The position numbers and the translations under genes were made by a program. This document shows, piece by piece, positions 61,048 through 64,000 of a stretch of 64,000 bases of DNA (position 1 is the stretch's first letter; each line of letters starts with the position of its first letter). Source of the stretch: an uncultured Oscillospiraceae bacterium (lineage in GTDB: Bacteria; Bacillota; Clostridia; Oscillospirales; Ruminococcaceae); the NCBI GenBank assembly GCA_949741215.1, contig CATJLA010000117.1, positions 31,768 through 95,767 on the forward strand, read 5' to 3'. The notes below the pieces were generated by a model. It did not search any database and had not been told where the DNA came from. It was given only the letters and a program-made list of their open reading frames with translations.

Positions 61048-62073
61048 TTACCGCTGCACACGGCCGGAGCCGTCGCCGCCGGCAAGGGCAGTCACTTCGT
61101 CAACAGAAACACGGTTGTAGTCGCCTTCCACAGCATGCTTGAGGGCGGAAGCCGCAACAGCGTACTCTAAAGCCGCCTGAGGCTCATAATTGTTCACACA
61201 GGCGTAAATCAGGCCGCCTCCAAAGGAGTCACCACCGCCTACGCGGTCAACAATGCGGACAGCGTACTTCTTGGAGAAGTAGTAGTCGGAGCCGTCATAC
61301 AGCATGGCAGCCCAGTTGTTATCGTTGGCGGAAATGCTTTCCCGCAGGGTGATAGCCACCTTGGTAAAGCCAAAACGATCCGCCAGCTGCTTGGCAACAT
61401 CCTTGTAGCCGTCATGGTTCAGCTTGCCGGAGGTAACGTCAGTGTTGGCAGCTTTAATGCCAAATACGTCGGAAGCATCTTCCTCATTGGCAATGCAGAC
61501 GTCTACATATTTGCACAGCTCACCCATAACCTTGCCGGCCTTCTCCTTGGTCCACAGCTTTTTGCGGTAGTTCAGGTCGCAGGAAATGGTAATGCCCTTC
61601 GCCTTGGCAGCCTTACAGGCCTCCAGGCAGATCTCGGCAACATTATCGCCCAGGGCGGGGGTAATGCCGGTGAAGTGGAACCAGGTGGTATCCTCGGTAA
61701 AGATCTCATCCCAGTTGAAATCCGCAGTAGTAGCCTCACAGATAGCGGAATGGGCCCGGTCGTAAATAACCTTGGAAGGCCGCTGGGAAGCACCCTTCTC
61801 CAGGAAGTAGATGCCTACCCGATCGCCGCCCCGGGTGATCTTGGTGGTATCCACGCCGTATCTTCTCAGGTCGTTCACAGCCGCCTGGCCAATGTCATGC
61901 TTAGGGAGCTTGGTGACAAAAGCAGCGTCCAGCCCATAATTGGCCAGAGAAACCGCCACATTGGCCTCGCCGCCGCCATAGGTAGCCTGGAAATGATCCA
62001 CCTGAGTAAACCGGAGGTACCCATCGGGGGCCAGACGAAGCATAATTTCACCAAATGTAACAACTTTAGCCAT
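61048..62073 (-). CDS. kdgK: 2-dehydro-3-deoxygluconate kinase (PfkB family)
   Basis: 341 residues; phosphorylates KDG to KDPG in hexuronate (pectin-derived) catabolism. PfkB N-terminal TFGEIMLRLAP, substrate-binding GGGEANVAVSLANYG, and the C-terminal catalytic box VGGGDSFGGGLIYA with the base Asp (GxGD). It pairs with the KDPG aldolase gene upstream, forming the last two steps to pyruvate and glyceraldehyde-3-P. An alternative label is a general sugar kinase; the neighbour makes KDG kinase likely. Confidence 0.93.
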   Translation of the reverse strand: MAKVVTFGEIMLRLAPDGYLRFTQVDHFQATYGGGEANVAVSLANYGLDAAFVTKLPKHDIGQAAVNDLRRYGVDTTKITRGGDRVGIYFLEKGASQRPSKVIYDRAHSAICEATTADFNWDEIFTEDTTWFHFTGITPALGDNVAEICLEACKAAKAKGITISCDLNYRKKLWTKEKAGKVMGELCKYVDVCIANEEDASDVFGIKAANTDVTSGKLNHDGYKDVAKQLADRFGFTKVAITLRESISANDNNWAAMLYDGSDYYFSKKYAVRIVDRVGGGDSFGGGLIYACVNNYEPQAALEYAVAASALKHAVEGDYNRVSVDEVTALAGGDGSGRVQR

Positions 62074-62092
62074 GATATTCAGTCTCCTTTAA

Positions 62093-62117
62093 TTTTAAGG
62101 TAGGGGACGTAACTGCC
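62093..62117 (+). repeat. Dispersed motif copy (GGGGACGTAACTGC)
   Basis: TTTTAAGGTAGGGGACGTAA then CTGC, between eda and kdgK. Confidence 0.65.
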
Positions 62118-62171
62118 GCCTTGTGTTCACGCGCCTCTCCAAATGTGCCGGAAAACGGGTAAGCACAAGGC

Positions 62172-62192
62172 GCAGCCGACGTCCGCCGAAAA
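62172..62192 (-). repeat. Dispersed motif copy
   Basis: Minus-strand TTTTCGGCGGACGTCGGCTGC, also in the eda-kdgK gap, opposite orientation to 62093-62117. Confidence 0.5.
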
Positions 62193-62213
62193 TAAACTTA
62201 GTGAAAAGCAAAA

Positions 62214-63179
62214 TTACTTTTTGCCAACCAGATGGAAAGCAAACCCGCCAATCTCGCCCTTCAGGTAGATAGCAGTTGTTTTGCCCTTGGCATCCTTTTT
62301 AGCGGTGTTGTAATCGAACTCCACGCCCTGAGCCTCCAAATAAGCCACAGCACGGTCCACAAAGTTGGTTTTGATGGCAATATGGCCATTTTTGCCCAGA
62401 TAATTGGTCTTCATCACCTCAACAGCGGTGCCGGCAAATACGGAGCTGTTGCCCACCTTGCAGGGGAAGCCAAACAGCTTGCAGATAGCGTTGGCAGTTT
62501 TGATGGCGGTCTCTTCATTCTCGGTATTGATGCCGATATGCCCCAGCTCAAAGCCCAGCATAGTGCTTACAGCCTCTCTGGTGAGCTCGGTGATCTTGTC
62601 AAACTGGCCGGCCTTGATCAGGTCGTCCTTAACCATAAAGCTGCCGCCGCAGGCGATAATTTTATCAAATGCCAGGTAATCGTTCAGGTTTTTGGCATTG
62701 ATGCCGCCGGTGGGCATAAACTTCATGTTCACATAGGGGGCGGCCATGGATTTGATCATATTCAAACCACCGGCAGCCTCAGCGGGGAAGAACTTCACCA
62801 CTTCCAGCCCAAGCTCAATGGCCTGCTCTACGTCGCTGGGATTAGCGGTGCCAGGGGTAATGGGAATATTCCGCTCCACACAGTACTTTACAACCTTGGG
62901 GTTCAGTCCAGGGCTTACAATAAACTGACAGCCGGCTGCCATAGCCTTGTCCACCTGCTCGGTAGTAAGCACGGTGCCTGCGCCTACCAGCATGTCCGGG
63001 TAAGCGGCGGTAATTTTTTTGATAGCCTCCTCGGCAGCAGCGGTACGGAAGGTAACCTCCGCAACCGGCAGTCCGCCGTCACAAAGGGCTTTGGCCAAGG
63101 GGAGGGCATCCTCCACATTGTCAATCTTGATAACAGGAACCAGACCGAATTTGCTCAGCTTCTGAAGAACCTCGTTCAT
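62214..63179 (-). CDS. eda: KDPG/KHG aldolase fused to a glyoxalase-fold-like C-terminal domain
   Basis: 321 residues, about 110 more than a normal Eda. Residues 1-205: TIM-barrel KDPG aldolase with E41/R45 in VAEVTFRT, PGLNP, GTANPSD and the Schiff-base lysine K129 in VVKFFPAEAAGG. Residues 209-321: a separate domain (GFELGHIGINTENEETAIKT ... SSVFAGTAVEVMK ... NGHIAIKTNFVDRAVAYLEAQG ... GGFAFHLV) with the beta-alpha-beta-beta-beta pattern of vicinal oxygen chelate folds. ATG 63179 follows AGAGG; the ATG 6 nt earlier is too close. Splits KDPG to pyruvate and glyceraldehyde-3-P. Confidence 0.93.
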   Translation of the reverse strand: MNEVLQKLSKFGLVPVIKIDNVEDALPLAKALCDGGLPVAEVTFRTAAAEEAIKKITAAYPDMLVGAGTVLTTEQVDKAMAAGCQFIVSPGLNPKVVKYCVERNIPITPGTANPSDVEQAIELGLEVVKFFPAEAAGGLNMIKSMAAPYVNMKFMPTGGINAKNLNDYLAFDKIIACGGSFMVKDDLIKAGQFDKITELTREAVSTMLGFELGHIGINTENEETAIKTANAICKLFGFPCKVGNSSVFAGTAVEVMKTNYLGKNGHIAIKTNFVDRAVAYLEAQGVEFDYNTAKKDAKGKTTAIYLKGEIGGFAFHLVGKK

Positions 63180-63277
63180 GATCATTCACCTCTCGTAAAA
63201 ATCTTCCGGAAGCGGAGCCTCCGGCTGTAAAAAATAAGAAGGGCGGAAAACCAAAACCCTCCTTTTTTCCTATTTAT

Positions 63278-63306
63278 ATCATACCAGTAAAGCGAAAAAA
63301 TTTCAA
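63278..63306 (-). promoter_or_regulatory. Promoter of eda-kdgK
   Basis: Minus strand TTGAAA (63301-63306), 17-bp spacer, TATGAT (63278-63283). Confidence 0.75.
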
Positions 63307-63581
63307 TACTTTTGGGGCACATTCTCTATACAAAAATGGTAGAGCATTTCACATTTTCAGGGACGTAAGTGCAGCTTTATTATCCGAAAGCTCCAATTAA
63401 AGTGCGCAGAAATCCAGATCCGCCCTCATGTATTGCCAAAAACCTGTGTGGCGTCTCTGACCAAGCATTTTATCTCCCCTCACTTACTATTTTTTGTATG
63501 AGGCCGCGGCTCCCCCTTATATTTCCCCTCTTTATCAAACATAGCGGAGCAGTTTTGGGAAATCACAAATATAATAAGGCA
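63307..63581. other. tuf-eda intergenic region
   Basis: No gene seen. Contains motif copy 63354-63372 and otherwise unremarkable mixed sequence. Confidence 0.5.
63354..63372 (+). repeat. Dispersed motif copy (GGGACGTAAGTGC)
   Basis: TTTTCAGGGACGTAAGTGC about 50 bp upstream of the eda -35 box. Confidence 0.6.
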
Positions 63582-63602
63582 GCAGTTCCGTCCCCTAAAA
63601 AA
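63582..63602 (-). repeat. Dispersed motif copy
   Basis: Minus-strand TTTTTTAGGGGACGGAACTGC, directly after the tuf terminator. Confidence 0.6.
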
Positions 63603-63603
63603 C

Positions 63604-63641
63604 AAAACCCCACCGCCCAGTTTCCTGAACAGTGGGGTTTT
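63604..63641 (-). terminator. Terminator of tuf
   Basis: AAAACCCCAC pairs with GTGGGGTTTT (10 bp); the T-run on the minus strand runs into the motif copy. Confidence 0.9.
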
Positions 63642-63655
63642 ATTATGCTTTGAAA

Positions 63656-64000
63656 TTAAGCGTTAACCTTGGTTACAACGCCGGAACCTACAGTTCTGCC
63701 GCCCTCACGGATAGCGAAACGCAGGCCTTCCTCAATAGCGATGGGGGTGATCAGCTCAACATCCATCTCTACGTTATCACCAGGCATGCACATCTCAACG
63801 CCCTCAGGCAGAGCAACTACGCCGGTAACGTCGGTAGTTCTGAAGTAGAACTGAGGTCTGTAGTTGTTGAAGAAAGGAGTATGACGGCCGCCTTCATCCT
63901 TCTTCAGAACGTAAACCTGACCATGGAACTTGGTATGAGGGTTGATGGTGCCGGGCTTACAAAGAACCTGACCTCTCTGGATCTCAGTTCTCTGAATACC
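63656..64000 (-). CDS. tuf: Elongation factor Tu, C-terminal part (5' end outside window)
   Basis: 114 residues from the window edge to the stop at 63656. Domain II end and domain III of EF-Tu: [50 protein letters not shown], and the conserved end [18 protein letters not shown]. Delivers aminoacyl-tRNA to the ribosome. Complete C-terminus with a strong terminator. Confidence 0.97.
   Translation of the reverse strand, partial: GIQRTEIQRGQVLCKPGTINPHTKFHGQVYVLKKDEGGRHTPFFNNYRPQFYFRTTDVTGVVALPEGVEMCMPGDNVEMDVELITPIAIEEGLRFAIREGGRTVGSGVVTKVNA

Overview
The window looks like chromosome from a spore-forming, low-to-mid GC Firmicute of the gut-Clostridia type (order Oscillospirales is my best guess). 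Evidence: an alpha/beta-type small acid-soluble spore protein, SecDF, GdpP and RNase J in the Firmicute manner, a class B sortase with a Cna-type surface protein, CsoR-controlled copper export, the clostridial glgB-glgC-glgD-glgA set, and 17-bp-spaced sigma-A promoters of TTGACA/TATAAT type. Most genes are on the minus strand; lepB, the spore protein gene and the glycogen operon are on the plus strand. I could not run any database search, so the genus is an inference.

Layout. 1-9.0 kb: sbcD (cut by the edge), secD-secF, a MocR-like aspartate aminotransferase, asnS, then lepB and a spore protein gene on the other strand. 9.2-18.2 kb: a TIM-barrel sugar isomerase-like gene, sortase B, a 2073-residue wall-anchored adhesin with a long terminator-bearing leader, and tRNA-Leu(UAG). 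18.2-24.3 kb: a tight seven-gene operon (two M42 peptidases, two GNAT acetyltransferases, a membrane metalloprotease-like protein, a cysteine hydrolase and a PLP lyase). 24.5-43.4 kb: a lipoprotein and core genes (murD, a divergent type IIA topoisomerase pair, a MazG-like gene, ftsH, hpt, tilS, dnaB, rplI, gdpP, rnj). 43.4-47 kb: a long non-coding stretch and a nucleotidyltransferase fused to a degenerate phosphomannomutase. 48-53.9 kb: the glycogen operon. 54-64 kb: a phosphodiesterase, csoR, a copA-copZ fusion, a GH51 arabinofuranosidase, a lipoprotein, the KDG/KDPG pathway genes kdgK and eda, and the 3' end of tuf.

Two perfect copies of the ParB centromere site parS (27137-27152 and 53911-53926), together with the tilS-hpt-ftsH and dnaB-rplI-gdpP blocks that lie near oriC in Bacillus, suggest that the region is origin-proximal.

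The least explained material is between the genes. (a) A dispersed motif, consensus TTTT-n(0-5)-GGGACG-nnn-CTGC, recurs about 18 times in both orientations, almost always in gaps. (b) A ~70-bp hairpin repeat is present in four copies. (c) A three-hairpin repeat has two copies whose stems are conserved by compensating base changes. (d) A perfect 25-bp inverted repeat carries the gdpP promoter and abuts a copy of (b). Among genes, the most notable are the copA-copZ fusion with an internal ribosome binding site at the copZ start, an M42 paralogue that has lost its catalytic glutamates, a type II topoisomerase with altered signature motifs, and a KDPG aldolase fused to a glyoxalase-fold-like domain.
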